Assembly: GCA_017311185.1 (NCBI GenBank) | Contig: JAESUZ010004792.1 | Span: 620,001-684,000, forward strand | DNA length: 64,000 bases | Origin: Proteles cristata cristata | Taxonomy: Eukaryota > Chordata > Mammalia > Carnivora > Hyaenidae | Direction: 5' to 3' | Shown here: piece by piece, positions 22,546-33,715 of the stretch | Numbering within the stretch: the first letter of the stretch is position 1 | How the letters are laid out: each line of letters starts with the position of its first letter | Notes under the pieces: generated by a model | What the model was told of the DNA's origin: nothing | The model's database searches: none | Seen by the model: the letters and a program-made list of their open reading frames with translations, nothing else | Position numbers and translations under genes: made by a program

Positions 22546-22890
22546 TAAGCAGGGGAGAGGCAGAGAGACGGAGACAGAATCTGAAGCAGGCTCCAAGCTC
22601 CGAGCTGTCAGCACAGAGCCGGATGGGTGGCTCCAATTCACAAGCAGTGAGGTCATGACCTGAGCTAATGTCAGACCCTTCACTGACTGAGCTACCCAGG
22701 AGCATTCTTTCTTTTTGAAGCTAAATAATATAAGGTTTCTTTTTGAGGTAATGAAAAGGTTCTAAGATAGTGTTGATGATTTCACATATCTGGGAATATA
22801 TTAAAAACCCACTGAATTGTACATTTTAAGTGGATAAGTTTTAGGCTATGTGAATTATATCTCAATAAAGCTATGGGGAAAGTGAAAAAT
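22344..22890 (+). repeat. L1M 3'UTR, interrupted by a SINE
   Basis: The order 'atattattccatttatatga', 'ggcaaacctataaagacaga', 'gttgcttagggctggagaaa', then after the SINE 'ctgaattgtacattttaagt' and 'gtgaattatatctcaataaa' is a full L1M 3' end. A (TTAA)n stretch at 22890-22907 closes it next to the outer target duplication. Confidence 0.8.
22470..22704 (-). repeat. CAN-SINE, reverse, in an L1M
   Basis: The SINE body reads leftwards from a head at 22704 to a T-rich tail at about 22500, with an unusually long (GA)n block at 22513-22543. The target duplication is not obvious because both flanks are T-rich. Confidence 0.9.
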
Positions 22891-22904
22891 AATTAATTAA
22901 TTAA

Positions 22905-23060
22905 TTAACTACTCATCAGTTCACAGAAATCTGGATTGTTTCCACTTATTGACTATTATGAATAAATTTGCAATTAACATTATTGCACAAGTTTTTTTGG
23001 ACATATGTATTTATTTGTCTTAAGGATATGCTTGGGAATGGAATTTTTGGATGCTTGAAT
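22905..23060 (-). repeat. L1M host, right part
   Basis: 'cagaaatctggattgtttcc', 'acttattgactattatgaat' and 'atatgcttgggaatggaatt' continue the reverse-complement L1M broken at 19058, so the two parts were once contiguous. Confidence 0.8.
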
Positions 23061-23905
23061 GTTTCTTAAAGGTGAAGATTGTACCTGCTTTTAAATCATG
23101 AGTCTTTGAACAAATATGCTAGTCCTAGCTTCAGTATAGAATAATAAAGAGTATTGCTGACGAGTCTGCAACTGAGTTTACAAACTGAAAGAATATACCT
23201 GCAAATATGCTTGTTTGCATGTCTGTATGTTAGACAGTGACAGCGATGATGTTGAAGGAAAGTTTAAGAAAACAATATGTAAATAAGTACTAATTAGAAT
23301 ATGAACTAAAAGTCTAAGTTTGATGGTAAAAAAAAAAATTATTACGAGGTCCTGGGATTGAGATAAATCAGGGCCTTGAATTCAATGCCAATGAGTTCAT
23401 CATTAATTACTTAATACACTAGAAAAGCTAATGCAACTTCAACTGTTTTGTTACTAGCAGATCAGAGAGGGGATTTGGGGAAGACTAATCTAGTTGTTCA
23501 AATGTCACGTAGCTCCTAAGGTGCTATATCCACTTACATTCTGCCCACAACTGTTGGCAGATGATGGATCAATAGGCAAACATCAACTCTATGCATACCA
23601 GCCACACTGCAGAGAGACCAAGTGAGCTCACCAAGACAGAAGAGATGCAGCAGCATAAGCAGGCACAGCCAAAGAGCAAGGTTAGATCCAGAAACCTCTT
23701 TATGAATAAGTCAGCCTCCTCCCCTCTAAAGGGATAAAGGCTAGGGACTTCAGAATTAACACAGGGCAGACTCCTGGATCCTCAGTAGTAGAGGGAAAAG
23801 AGACCAGCAGAGGATGCCACAGAATAACTACCCTCATATATGAGAACATCAGGTCAGGAAGGCAAGACCTCTCTCTCTGAACAAGGGAATTCTTGGGCTG
23901 CACAC
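23061..23905. other. Unclassified stretch
   Basis: The beginning may be more decayed L1M. From about 23150 I recognise nothing. An A run lies at 23329-23338. Confidence 0.5.
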
Positions 23906-23920
23906 CTCAAGGGCCTTTTA

Positions 23921-24150
23921 TTTTTTTTATTTTTATTTTTTAACGTTTTATTTATTTCTGAGAGAGAAAGAGAGAGACAGCATGAGCAGGGGAGGGTCAG
24001 AGAGAGAGGGAGACACAGAATCTGACGCAGGCTCCAGGCTCTGAGCTAGCTGTCATCACAGAGCCTGACACGGGGCTTGAATCCACAAACCGTGAGATCA
24101 TGACCTGGGCCGAAGTCAGACATTTAACCAACTGAGCCACCCAGGCGCCC
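23921..24150 (-). repeat. CAN-SINE, reverse, with perfect 15-bp target duplication
   Basis: The flanks 23906-23920 and 24151-24165 both read 'ctcaagggcctttta'. The element carries the 'cagctagctcagag' variant (seen here as its complement at about 24037-24056) shared with the copies at 34973 and 42717. Confidence 0.95.
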
Positions 24151-24165
24151 CTCAAGGGCCTTTTA

Positions 24166-25005
24166 GAATGGAAGATGTGTTGATGATCTCTTGACCAAGC
24201 AGAAGTGTTGAGTGCAGCACCCCTGTGTGGAGTGAGAACCCCAGAATGGCAGAGCCCGGCACCTCCTGTTTTACATTAATGATGGGCACTTCTGGCTGAG
24301 ATATAAATTCGGAAGGCTTCAGGGAAAGGAAACATTAACTTTCTGGTTTACATTAATCATCTTGCAGGATCACATATCCAAACACCTTGGATTACTTTTC
24401 CACCCAGAAAAAGATCCAGGGGGAGTCTGCGATCTCTCCTAAGTGCCTGCTATGTTGCCACATCCTTTCCCTTGCTTTTGCTTCGTATTTGATATATCTG
24501 GTTAAAATTAAAATTAGATGGTGGGTTCAGGACTGAAGGCTGTTAAGCTCCTCTCTACAGGAATGTAATTGGAGACCTTGACATATTCAGGGTCAGGAAT
24601 AGTAGATGGTGGAATTCTTCAAATCCCAGAACAGCAACTGGAATTCCATCACTAGGCACTGTCAGAAACACAAGTGTTCAGGCATGATGAAAGAAAATAA
24701 CCTGTAGCCTACCAGTCAATATTCAGGCTTCTGATCCTCTCAAACAAACATGGGCTAACTGGTTGCTTTCTATGAGGATGGGCTGGAATATTAGTTCAGG
24801 CCTCCTCAAGCTTGTCAAGGAGCTAAGAAGAAACCTAATGCCAGAATCAAGAAAAAAATAATCTGTTAAGTGTGTTCAGTCCCACCTTATCATGCCCCTG
24901 ACTCCTGGGATTTCAGTTCATTTCAGAGGAAGTCACTGGGCACCTGTGAATTTCAAATCCCAGGGGTAGGCACAGCAGGAGAGACAAAGGTGCATAGAAT
25001 TCTGG
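24166..25005. other. Unclassified unique-looking DNA
   Basis: No repeat, gene or array is recognised in this 0.84 kb. Confidence 0.5.
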
Positions 25006-25018
25006 CAGACTTGCTGAG

Positions 25019-25224
25019 GTGTTTTGTTTTGTTTTTAAGTTTATCTATTTTGGGAGATGAAGGGGCAGGGAGGGGCAGAGGGAGAGAGGGAAAGAAAGAA
25101 TCCCAAGCAGGTTCTACACTCAGTGTGGAGCCCAGCGTGGTGCTCTATCCCACAACTGTGAGATCATGACCTGAACCAATATCAAGAGTCAGACACCCAG
25201 CCAACTAAGCCATCCAGGTGCTCC
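25019..25224 (-). repeat. Older CAN-SINE subfamily, reverse
   Basis: The middle lacks the feline-type 'gacagctcagagcctgg' duplicated block and instead has 'cacactcagtgtggagccca', like the simpler SINEC forms shared by dogs and cats. The flanks 25006-25018 and 25225-25237 are identical 13-mers 'cagacttgctgag'. Confidence 0.85.
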
Positions 25225-25237
25225 CAGACTTGCTGAG

Positions 25238-26644
25238 TTTTGAGTCACTGGACAGATATCTGAATCACTGGCTGGCAAGTAAATTTCTGACCCCTCAGAA
25301 CCTTATAGTATTGCGGAATGTGAACAGGAGGAAGCCTCTGATACTCCACACCCCCTGGAGGTTGTTTTTCCCTTTTCTACCACATTTTTACCTTCCTCTT
25401 AAGTATTGCCTCTCAGTAAATCCATGAGCTTCTTTCTCAAGTTTTGAATCACCATAGGTTGTTTTGCAGCAAGTGGATGAAGGGAGGAGGAAAAAAATCT
25501 GTTACCAGCTCAAGTACATTTTGCTCTGTTAATCAGCATTTTAAAAAATTATCTTTTCCATTCCTTGGAGAAGTTGGCAGAGGCTCCCAACTGTTTTGAG
25601 AAAATGTAACCATCAGACCATCTGGGGCTGACATTTTCAACATGGCAGTCAGGAGAGCTCATCTTAAGAGCTCCATGGATGATCAGGAGCACGTTGCCTC
25701 TACAGGATCCCGTTCAGGAGGGGTGGGGTATTCAGAAGCCACGTATAGACAGTGGTCTATAAACTGAGCCCTCTGTCTTCTCAGCTTTCCTCAGGTCCCT
25801 TTCCCTGCGCCTCCCCTCCCAGAGATGTGTGTTGTCAGACATTGTACCTTGTAACATTAGTAATGGATGTTGATTCTAAGAATATCAAAACACCCTCCAA
25901 GTTTGAAGATCCACTTTTGGTAAATAAAACCTAGGACCACAAGAGACTAAGATAAAAGCACATATATATGTTTGCATGTGAAGCAAGAGTGATTGTTTAG
26001 CTAACAAGACTGGGGAATTAAGGTTTCTTAATAACTAGGTCAGCCGAGGGCAGTTGAGGGAATTACAAAGAAAAGCTTAGAATCACTGGTATGTCCCTCC
26101 AGACCTCCTAAACACTTGCAGAGACAAAGTCCGCCTAATAGTTATTACTGCTGCTGAAGTCAGATGTCCCAGTGCTACAGATCTCATCCTTATTAACCAC
26201 AACACAGCCCACATGGATGCCAGCTGGCCCGTGCCAAGACACAGATGACTGACTACTGCCCTTACTTACTTTCCAGGCAAACCACCGCACCTTAGTCCTC
26301 TAGGTTCCCCCCCACCCCCACCCTTCTTCACACCAGGTTACACATCCTTTAACCAGTTGCATTTTCCAAACAGCAACGACTTCCCTTAGGCTTATCTTTG
26401 TCCCTAACATTCATCTGTCCCGTCCAAAATTCATACAATCGGAACAGACAGGCACACCTATATGTGTGCCTGCACCTCACTCACTCTCCTCAGCTCAGTT
26501 CTTATTCATAAGTCACTGGCTGCAAAGATATGAGGAAAGACCAGAGTAAATCAAAATAAATTAGAACAGATGTATCATATATATGTGTTTCCATGCTGAG
26601 ATAATAGAGGCTTAACACTAAGGTAACAACTGCTGTTTATAATT
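25238..26644. other. Unclassified DNA, possible conserved element near 25500-25700
   Basis: No repeat is recognised. The part at 25500-25700 has a compact mix of motifs ('ctgttaatcagcatttt', 'aaaattatcttttcc', a GATTAAC-like core) without decay marks and could be regulatory, but this is a guess. A C run lies at 26308-26323. Confidence 0.4.
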
Positions 26645-27510
26645 AGAAAGATATTCTGTTCATTTTATTGGCCTTCTGCCCTGGGCCCAGGACTGTGTCA
26701 GGGCTTAGGGGCACTGAGACATGGTCCCCATCTTAAAAAATTCACCATCTAAGGGCACCTGCGTGGCTCAGTTGGTTAAGCATCCAATTTTGGCTCAGGT
26801 CATGATCTCATGGTATGTGAGTTTGAGCCCCACATCGGGCTCTGGGCTGACAGCTCAGAGCCTGAAGGCTGCTTCGGATCCTGTAACTCTGTCTCTCTAC
26901 TTCAACCCTGCCCACTCATCTCTCTCAAGAATAAACATTTAAAAAATTATTTTAATAAAAGAATTCACCTTCTAAGCAAGCGGATTCCAAGACAGTCCAC
27001 GTGTCAGTGTGATGGTAGTGTGAAACCAAGCATGTGTAGTGAACACCTGATGACTGCCTGGAGTAGGTGACACTACAGCCAACTTTTGAAGACAGAGTAG
27101 GAGCTGCTTAGGCTAAGAAATAGCATTGAGATACAAATAAAGGGAAAGCCATGTGGGTGTCTCAGAGGTGTTAAATAGTGTAAACTTTAAGTACTTCTGA
27201 AGAGCTAAAGTAAAGAGTGTGTGGAGGCGGAAGGAAAAAGGAAGACTGAGAGGCTAGCAGGACAAGTTTGGGAAAGGTCTTGTGCCCTTAGAGCTAATGC
27301 ATTAAATCTTGTCTATCTAGGTATTTGAATATTGACAGCTATTGCGAGCCACTGAGAGACTTTTCTATACCAGAGTCATAAGGGGCAGATTTGTATTTAG
27401 AAAGATCACACTAACAGTCTGGAGGAGGTGAAACTCCATGTGGGTGGAGAACAGAAGCAGGAAGCTCCCTGGTGAGGCTACAGTGGAAGTTAGTTGCACA
27501 GACCTGAGTA
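26645..27510 (-). repeat. L2 LINE, left part (split by SINE and L1M)
   Basis: Reverse-complement L2 order: 'gcccaggactgtgtcaggg', the 'ccccatcttaaaaaattcac' storage-like phrase, 'acagtaggag' style middle, 'aaggtcttgtgcccttagag', 'gagccactgagagacttttc' and 'gtatttagaaagatcacact'. The copy continues beyond the L1M at 28180. Confidence 0.75.
26754..26961 (+). repeat. CAN-SINE, forward
   Basis: A full-length copy runs from 'ggcacctgcgtggctcagtt' to 'aagaataaacatttaaaaaa'. The flanks 26739-26753 and 26962-26976 ('aattcacc.tctaag') differ at one base. It is inserted in an L2. CpGs are mostly decayed, so it is older than the copy at 17726. Confidence 0.93.
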
Positions 27511-27514
27511 AATC

Positions 27515-28036
27515 CCCCACGTCCCTTTCTATACACACCCTGGCCCCTGGAGATTGCTCATCTCTTTCTGTCCCTACTGTTTTGCATTTTCTGTAAGTCA
27601 TGTAAATGAAATTACAGTCATAGGCTTTTGAGTCTGACTTCTTTCACATAGATGAACGCATTTGCGATCCATCCACGTTGTTACGTGTATCAATAGCTCT
27701 TTCCTTTTTATTGCTAAGTAGCATATCATTGTGTGGATGTAACACAGCTTATTCATTCCCTGGCTGAAGGACATTTGGGTTATTTCCAATATTTTGGAGA
27801 TTGTAAGTGAAGCAACTATAAATATTCACATGCAGTTTTTATGTGAACATAGCTTTCTTTCTAACTTGGGCAAATACCTAGGAGTGGGATTGCCAGGTTG
27901 CATGGTAAATGTACATTTCATTTCATAAAAAACTGCCAAACTCTTTTCCAAAGTGACTGTACTATTTTCCATTCCTACCAACAATGCATGACAGTTCCAG
28001 TTGCTGTGCATCCTTGCCATATTTGGAATTAACAGC

Positions 28037-28081
<45 letters not shown>

Positions 28082-28175
28082 TTAGGCAAAGTGATAAGGA
28101 TGTAGTTGTATCTCATTGTGTTTAACTTTGCATTTTCCTAATGATTGGTGATGTCAAGTACTGACTATTTTTTAC
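27515..28175 (-). repeat. L1M LINE fragment, reverse
   Basis: 'ttttctgtaagtcatgtaaa', 'ctgacttctttcacatagat', 'ccatccacgttgttacgtgt', 'gacatttgggttatttccaa', 'acctaggagtgggattgcca' and 'ttcctaccaacaatgcatga' follow the reverse-complement L1M 3' order. It lies inside an L2, and contains a (TTG)n array. Confidence 0.85.
28037..28083 (+). repeat. (TTG)n trinucleotide array, about 15 units
   Basis: The array is uninterrupted. On the minus strand it gives an open frame with a polyasparagine run (27826-28116), which is not a gene. Confidence 0.97.
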
Positions 28176-28179
28176 TGCA

Positions 28180-28540
28180 AACATAGGTTTGGCACATAAT
28201 GGGTGCTTAGTAAATACATCAATGCCACCATTAATATCCTCTTTAACATTCTTACTTCTGTAAAAAGAGATGAGAAATTGAACGAAAGCAGTAACAATTG
28301 TACAGATGAAACATTAAGAAGATAGAAGTAACAGGATTTTGTGATTAAATGTTGAGGTGAATGAGGATGTGTCTAACATACTCCTTTGGTATCTGAATTG
28401 AGCAATCGGTCAATGTGATGCCAATCTGTGAGACAGGGAATACAGGAAGAGGAGCAAGGTTGGATCATTCCAGTTGTGGACATGGTGAACTTGAGGTCAT
28501 CATGGGACCATGAAGTGGACATGTCCTGGAGGCCACCAGA
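28180..28540 (-). repeat. L2 LINE, right part
   Basis: 'gaatacaggaagaggagcaa', 'gtggacatggtgaacttgag' and 'gaagtggacatgtcctggag' continue the L2 left at 27510. The first 80 bases ('aatgggtgcttagtaaatac') look like a separate L2 or MIR end. Confidence 0.65.
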
Positions 28541-29751
28541 GGGGCTTTGTCTTGTTCACCACTGTGCCCAGTGCCTACAACAGAGCCTGACCTGGAGACA
28601 GAAACGCACATTGGGGAATTAATAGCATATCTTATTCAATATGTACCTTTTCTCATTTCTCATGACATCCCTGTAACATAAGTTATACGTGCCTTTCAGA
28701 AGATTGACTCTCCATGTTAGCTAGTAATTTTCCAGGACTTGAATTCATACTTGCTAAGGACCATTTTTACCATTAACTACAAATGAGAAAAACATGACAA
28801 TTAGAAACAGGCACCCCTGCTGGGCAGATGTCACTTCTGTGGCTGATGGGGAGCTGAGCCAAGCAGAGGACAGGCTGGATTTCAGCCCCTCCTTACCATG
28901 CTCCTCACCCTCCCCAACAAAGGCCCTTGTGCAGGGCACAACCACACCTGGAGACTTTGCTTTCATACCCACCCCTGTGCCTCATCAACTATATCATGAT
29001 GCTAATTCCACTGGTCAAAAAAACGAGCCTCTTTATACAGAGCCAAGCCTCACTTACATGGTAATACAGGTTACTAACTTTTGCAGAAGGAAGCCTCAAC
29101 TTTCAAACTTCCCCAGATATAAATATATCAACTTTGAGCTATGTCTGACTCACTTCTGAGGTGTTTTATGATCATTATTAGTTTCACAATGCCTTCCTAA
29201 TGCAAAAATAACCATCATATTGAACATGGTACTAAAAAGAGGCAAGTGTATACAATGAAATGAAATTTCGGTTTACACTGATGGATAGGTGCTCCTTGCT
29301 TATAAATATCACACTGGATTTACATACTAGAGTGTTCATAAACAGAGGGGCTTTTGTACATGCATATGTAAACTAATACGATTATACCATATGTCTGACA
29401 AACCTGTATATAAACATAAACTTTATTATAATAGGACAAAAGTCCTTGTCAGATTTTCATGTTCTTTCCCCCTTCTCATTCTCTCACTTTAGGGGAAGAG
29501 GAAGTTAACAAAGCTGGGGCAATTCAAGTGTGGAGGGTGGCTGAAGGCAAGGTCAAATATAAACGTGCCTTCATGACAAGTCCTAACTTCCCATACCTGG
29601 GAATCCTGGTTCAAAAGAGATGGGTCAAAAGCACAAACTCCCAAGTGCTAGGATATTCATCAGAGAACTTGTCCTGGGTTTGAGATGTCAACAACTCCTG
29701 TATTAAAGCTCATGTGTATAGAATAAAGGAAGGGGTGACAATAAAACTGTA
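28541..29751. other. Unclassified DNA
   Basis: A weak reverse MIR-like block may lie at 28640-28760. The 121-codon frame at 28794-29159 has no recognisable domain and an opposite frame overlaps it, so it is not called. Confidence 0.45.
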
Positions 29752-29997
29752 ATAGGTAACATATAGAACTTATATGTGGTATGTACAGACCCAAAAGCTT
29801 TATACATATTAACTCACTTAATCCCCATAACAACCCCATGAGATCTATATCATTAGTACTCCATTTTGCAGATGGGTAAACTGAGGCATTGAGAGCTAAA
29901 GATTGCACAGAGCTAGTAAACGGCAAAATCGGTGTTCAAACCAGGCAGTCTGTATCAGAGTCCATACAGACAGTGCCTACACCGTTCTACCTCTCAA
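29752..29997 (-). repeat. MIR SINE, reverse, well preserved
   Basis: 'attaactcacttaatcccca', 'taacaaccccatgagatcta', 'ccattttgcagatgggtaaa', 'ctgaggcattgagagctaaa' and 'gcacagagctagtaaacggc' give the entire MIR core. An open frame starting at 29932 begins inside it. Confidence 0.85.
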
Positions 29998-30490
29998 GAG
30001 GAGGTATTTGTATTCACATATGTACATTTGTTCACAGATAACTTGATAGGTTTGTATCAAATCACACCTGAGGAAGCTGGGAAGATCTATGAACACACCT
30101 TGCCCCCTCACTGTGCCTTGAAGAAAGGGAAAAAAAGTCTCCATTTCATCTGCTGCGTGGAAAAGAACCTTGTGATCTTTCATATCAAAGTTGGCCCTTA
30201 CACAAGGCAGAACACTTCAAGGAATAAAATGAGGGCCATCCTCCAGTCAGACAGAACAGACACAAAAGCAAATTCCAATGGCCTCAGTGACAAGGAGCAG
30301 CCTATGGCTTCTTGACCAGGGCTGCATTGTAGTGGGGAGGAGGTGCACATCCTTGAGTGCCTGCCTTTGACACTCCAGCGTGGACTTGGGCTCTTTCTGG
30401 AATCTTTTTGTGACCTTTTACACAGCCTTCCCTCCCTCTCTCTTTCATCAGAATGTACCACTGTTATAACCTCTATAATTCAAGGAGGAA
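29998..30490. other. Unclassified stretch
   Basis: The 127-codon frame 29932-30315 starts within the MIR and shows no known domain, so I treat it as chance. No repeat is recognised. Confidence 0.45.
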
Positions 30491-30499
30491 TGTCCTGGG

Positions 30500-30708
30500 A
30501 TTTTTTTTTTAATTTATTTATTTATTTTGAGAGAGAGACAGAGCACAAGCAGAGGAGGGACAGAGAGAGACACACACAGAATCTGAAGCAGGCTCTAGGC
30601 TCTGAACTGTCAGCACAGAGGCCAACACAGGACCCAAATCCCCGAACTGCGAGATCATGACCTGAGCGGAAGTCGGATGCTTAACTGACTGAGTCACCCA
30701 TGTGCTCC
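30500..30708 (-). repeat. CAN-SINE, reverse
   Basis: The SINE reads leftwards from 'gagcacatgggtgactcagt' (its head in complement) to a T-rich tail. The flanks at 30491 and 30709 both begin 'tgtcctggg' and continue with T-rich sequence, consistent with a target duplication of at least 9 bases. Confidence 0.92.
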
Positions 30709-30722
30709 TGTCCTGGGCTTTT

Positions 30723-32122
30723 AAAAGACAGCTTAACCAATGGACCTCATTCTTGGAATACAGAAAAATAAAGTCTCACCAGCAAGAGGGCCTTTTTATG
30801 CAAACACAGACCATATACATGGTCAGATATGATCCAGCAGTCTTTCCCTTCACACTCTGTGCAGAGTGGATGGTCCTGTCCCCTTGGCTGCCTCGTCTGC
30901 TCGTCCAGTTCTCTACAACAGGCACAGACATTCCCTCCAGGCATTTGATATGCAGTCCAGGTGCTGCAGTACTGCTAGTTAAAGGTTTCCAGTTCTTCAC
31001 AGCATCTACACATAGTAGATTACCCTGAGATGAGAGGGTAGGATCCAGGCCTCCAAAATGGCCCTGCACCTCACCCTCATGCACACCTTTGGACCCATAT
31101 GGTGCCCAGCTGGGCGTGCAGGCCCAGAAGGAGTCACTCCACCTGCTCCCTCATGGGTCATTATCCTGCCAGCAATGCTGGGCTCTGTTGAGAAGCTTCT
31201 CAGTGTGAAGAGCTATATAGTCCAAAGGCTTGAGGGGACGGAAATCATGGGGTCTGTGTCTGGTGAGTGCTCTCCTCCCAGTGTGCAGCATTAGAAATTA
31301 ACCCTTTCCCCAAGCGTCCTTCCTATCAGACTCTGCATCCAATTAAAACACTATGAAAGCCAGCTTGCTGTTAGGACACACTCAAAAAAACTCAATAGCC
31401 CTCAAGTGGCAAATGGTATAATTCCCATTTCTGTCAAAGTGGGACAAGTGGATCAGGGCCTGAGCAGTGTGTCTCCTACACAGTCATTGCCCTCTAACAA
31501 CAGCTCACCAACCACAGGGAAAGGGAGGACAAAGAGAGTGGGTACCAGCACAGAATAAATGTTTTCCTGGACAGGCGGGTTAGTGTAGTACTAACCAAAC
31601 CAACGAATCCAGTCACCTGCTTCCACACAGAATCCTGTATCACAAAAGTTATAAAATATTTAAGGGATCTGAATGACCCCTAAAAATTTCCAGGAAGGGA
31701 GATCCCTTGACCACTTACAGTGGTGGTTTCTCAAAGGATATTCTGACACTCCTCTCATTTCAGTAGGAGTTGTAGCCACCCAAATGTTCTGCTTTCTAAC
31801 ATTATACAGCTTGATTGCTTTTGTAGAGGGAAAGAGAAGCGACCTGACCTGAATATCCCAGGGGTTAGCGATTTAGGGACATGATAGCTGGATTATGTTC
31901 AGGATAGTTTTGGGGAGTTTGTTTTGTTTTACCTTTTTTTACTTGTGGGAAAACGGATGGTCTGCCAACTCATTTAATGCTGCCATAAAGAAACCCAATA
32001 AAGCCTATAAAACTACTCATATCTGAAGCTCGTTTATGTCTTCTAGATGCCACAACAAACATAAAATCAACCAGCTCCTCAGGAGGTTAAGCCCTGCATT
32101 GCTTCTCTTTAGCAGAAGGTCA
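30723..32122. other. Unclassified unique-looking DNA
   Basis: About 1.4 kb without a repeat I can name. Frames of 65-108 codons on both strands at 30702-31294 overlap one another and have no recognisable domain. Confidence 0.5.
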
Positions 32123-32314
32123 GGGATGCCTGAGTGGCTCAGTTGGTTGAGCGTTCGATTTCAGCTCAGGTCATGATCTCACAGTTCATGGGTTTGAGCC
32201 CCGCGTCGGGCTCTGAGCTGACAGCTCAGAGCCTGGAGCCTGCTTCAGATTCTGTGTTTCCCTCTCTCTCTGACCTTCCCCTGCTCACACTGACTCTCTC
32301 TCTCAAAAAAGAAA
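32123..32314 (+). repeat. CAN-SINE, forward
   Basis: A complete copy from 'gggatgcctgagtggctcag' to an A-rich tail at 32304-32314. The B box 'ggtttgagccccgcg' is intact. The target duplication is not clear. Confidence 0.93.
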
Positions 32315-32679
32315 GAGGCCAACTAAAACTAATCAGAAATAGTTTTTATGTGTGACTCTACATCTATGTGTGTATATGTTGATATGGGATCTTATTGGAG
32401 GTTAAAAAGAAGTAGCAAGGTTGAGAAGATGGTTTCCATGCATAGAGTGATGATTCTTGGTATTCTAGATCCTACTGAGAGTCCAAAAATTTCCCTCACC
32501 TACTCACTTTCCTCCTTTCTGTAAAATGGATATAATTCTTCAAAAGGATCCAAGATCAGAGTAATGTTAATCAAAAGTCTAACATTTTTAACCTATCACC
32601 AAAAAAAGTGTAGAAATTTGAATCACTTCTGAATTTCTTCTTGTGTAAGCCAGTTTTTCTTTATGGAAAACAGAGTGGG

Positions 32680-32878
32680 TTTTTTAATTTTTTTAATGTT
32701 TATTTTTTAGACAGAGAGAGAGAGACAGATTACAAGCAGAGGAGGGACTGAGAGAAAGGGAGACACAGGCTCTGAGCCGTCAGCACAGAACCCAATTCAG
32801 GGCTGGAACCCACAAACTGTGAGATCATGACCTGAGCCAAAGTCGGATACTTAACTGACTGAGCCACCCACGCGCCCC
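32680..32878 (-). repeat. CAN-SINE, reverse
   Basis: It runs from a head at 32878 ('gcgcgtgggtggctcagtca' in complement) to a T-rich tail at 32680. Compared with the other copies it lacks the 'gaatctgaagcaggctccag' block: the sequence jumps from 'gagacacaggctctgag', an internal deletion of about 20 bases. Confidence 0.93.
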
Positions 32879-33715
32879 AAGGAAGTTTAAAACTTACCTC
32901 TCCTATCATGTAATCCAGCTTTTACTTAGGTCAGATGAAAAGATGTCCCTGCATCAAGTTTCTCTCCAAGGGTCTTTAACACTTCAGACTTAACACCAGC
33001 ATCCTTTAATCCTTGTCTCTCAAAATTCTTTATGAGGATAAATAACCCTGTTAACAGAGACAAATAACAACAGAGGAAAAGATACATGAAGAAGTATGAG
33101 GCTGAGATATGATAGAAGATGGAGAGCCAATGAGGTAGAGATATATAAAAAGATGGCAAACATGACCAAGAAGACTCTGATCTCAATACTGAATCAGAGA
33201 ATGCCAGCGCCTGAGAGTGATCAAATAAGCTCATGGAGTGAAGACACCAACAGTTAGGATACTTGAATACAAGATGAGAGTGTGATGGAACGAACAAGGG
33301 CTTAGGCATCAGAAAGTCCGAGTTTGAATACAAGGCCTACGATTTCCCAGCTATATGTGTAAGTCCCTTTGCCACAGCTGCTCTATGCTTCCAGAAACCC
33401 CATGATGGTTTCAGGATGCAGGAGAGGATTGGCTCACAGCAGGTGAGGACAATTCCCAGATTTATGTCTTTCTACTGAGTATGATTTATGAGAAAAAGAG
33501 ACGGCATAAAACTGCCACCCTCTCTTTCTTAACTCTGCTTTGCCTGCTGACTTTTTCTCCATGTGCTGACCTTTCCCTTTGATTTCATAACATCACAATG
33601 GTATCTAATTTCCTTTCTCTCTTTTTCCCCTCCTCATAATCTTCCTCTTCTTTTATTTTGTGCACTCTATGCTTTTGTGATGGCCTGTATCCTACCTAGT
33701 ATTATCACCCTTGGG
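32879..33715. other. Unclassified stretch with one MIR fragment
   Basis: A forward MIR fragment lies at 33283-33385. The remainder, including a 135-codon minus-strand frame at 32926-33333, has no recognisable domain or repeat. Confidence 0.45.
33283..33385 (+). repeat. MIR SINE fragment
   Basis: 'gggcttaggcatcagaaagt', 'ccgagtttgaatacaaggcc' and 'tgtgtaagtccctttgcc' are the MIR head and core start. Confidence 0.55.

Larger units (their letters stand above)
19059..22918. repeat. Outer target-duplication pair around the nested L1 block
   Basis: The 14-mers at 19059-19072 ('ttaaccactcatca') and 22905-22918 ('ttaactactcatca') differ at one base. They lie exactly where the L1M host is interrupted and resumed. 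They are the probable target duplication of the first L1 that entered the host. Everything between them arrived later or is that element. Confidence 0.7.

Noticed and set aside
27826..28116. Minus-strand frame with a polyasparagine run
   Set aside because: It is produced by the (TTG)n array within an L1M.
28794..29159. 121-codon open frame
   Set aside because: No family resemblance; an opposite-strand frame overlaps it, and the length is within chance expectation for 64 kb in six frames.
29932..30315. 127-codon open frame
   Set aside because: It begins in a MIR element and has no recognisable domain, signal or splice context.
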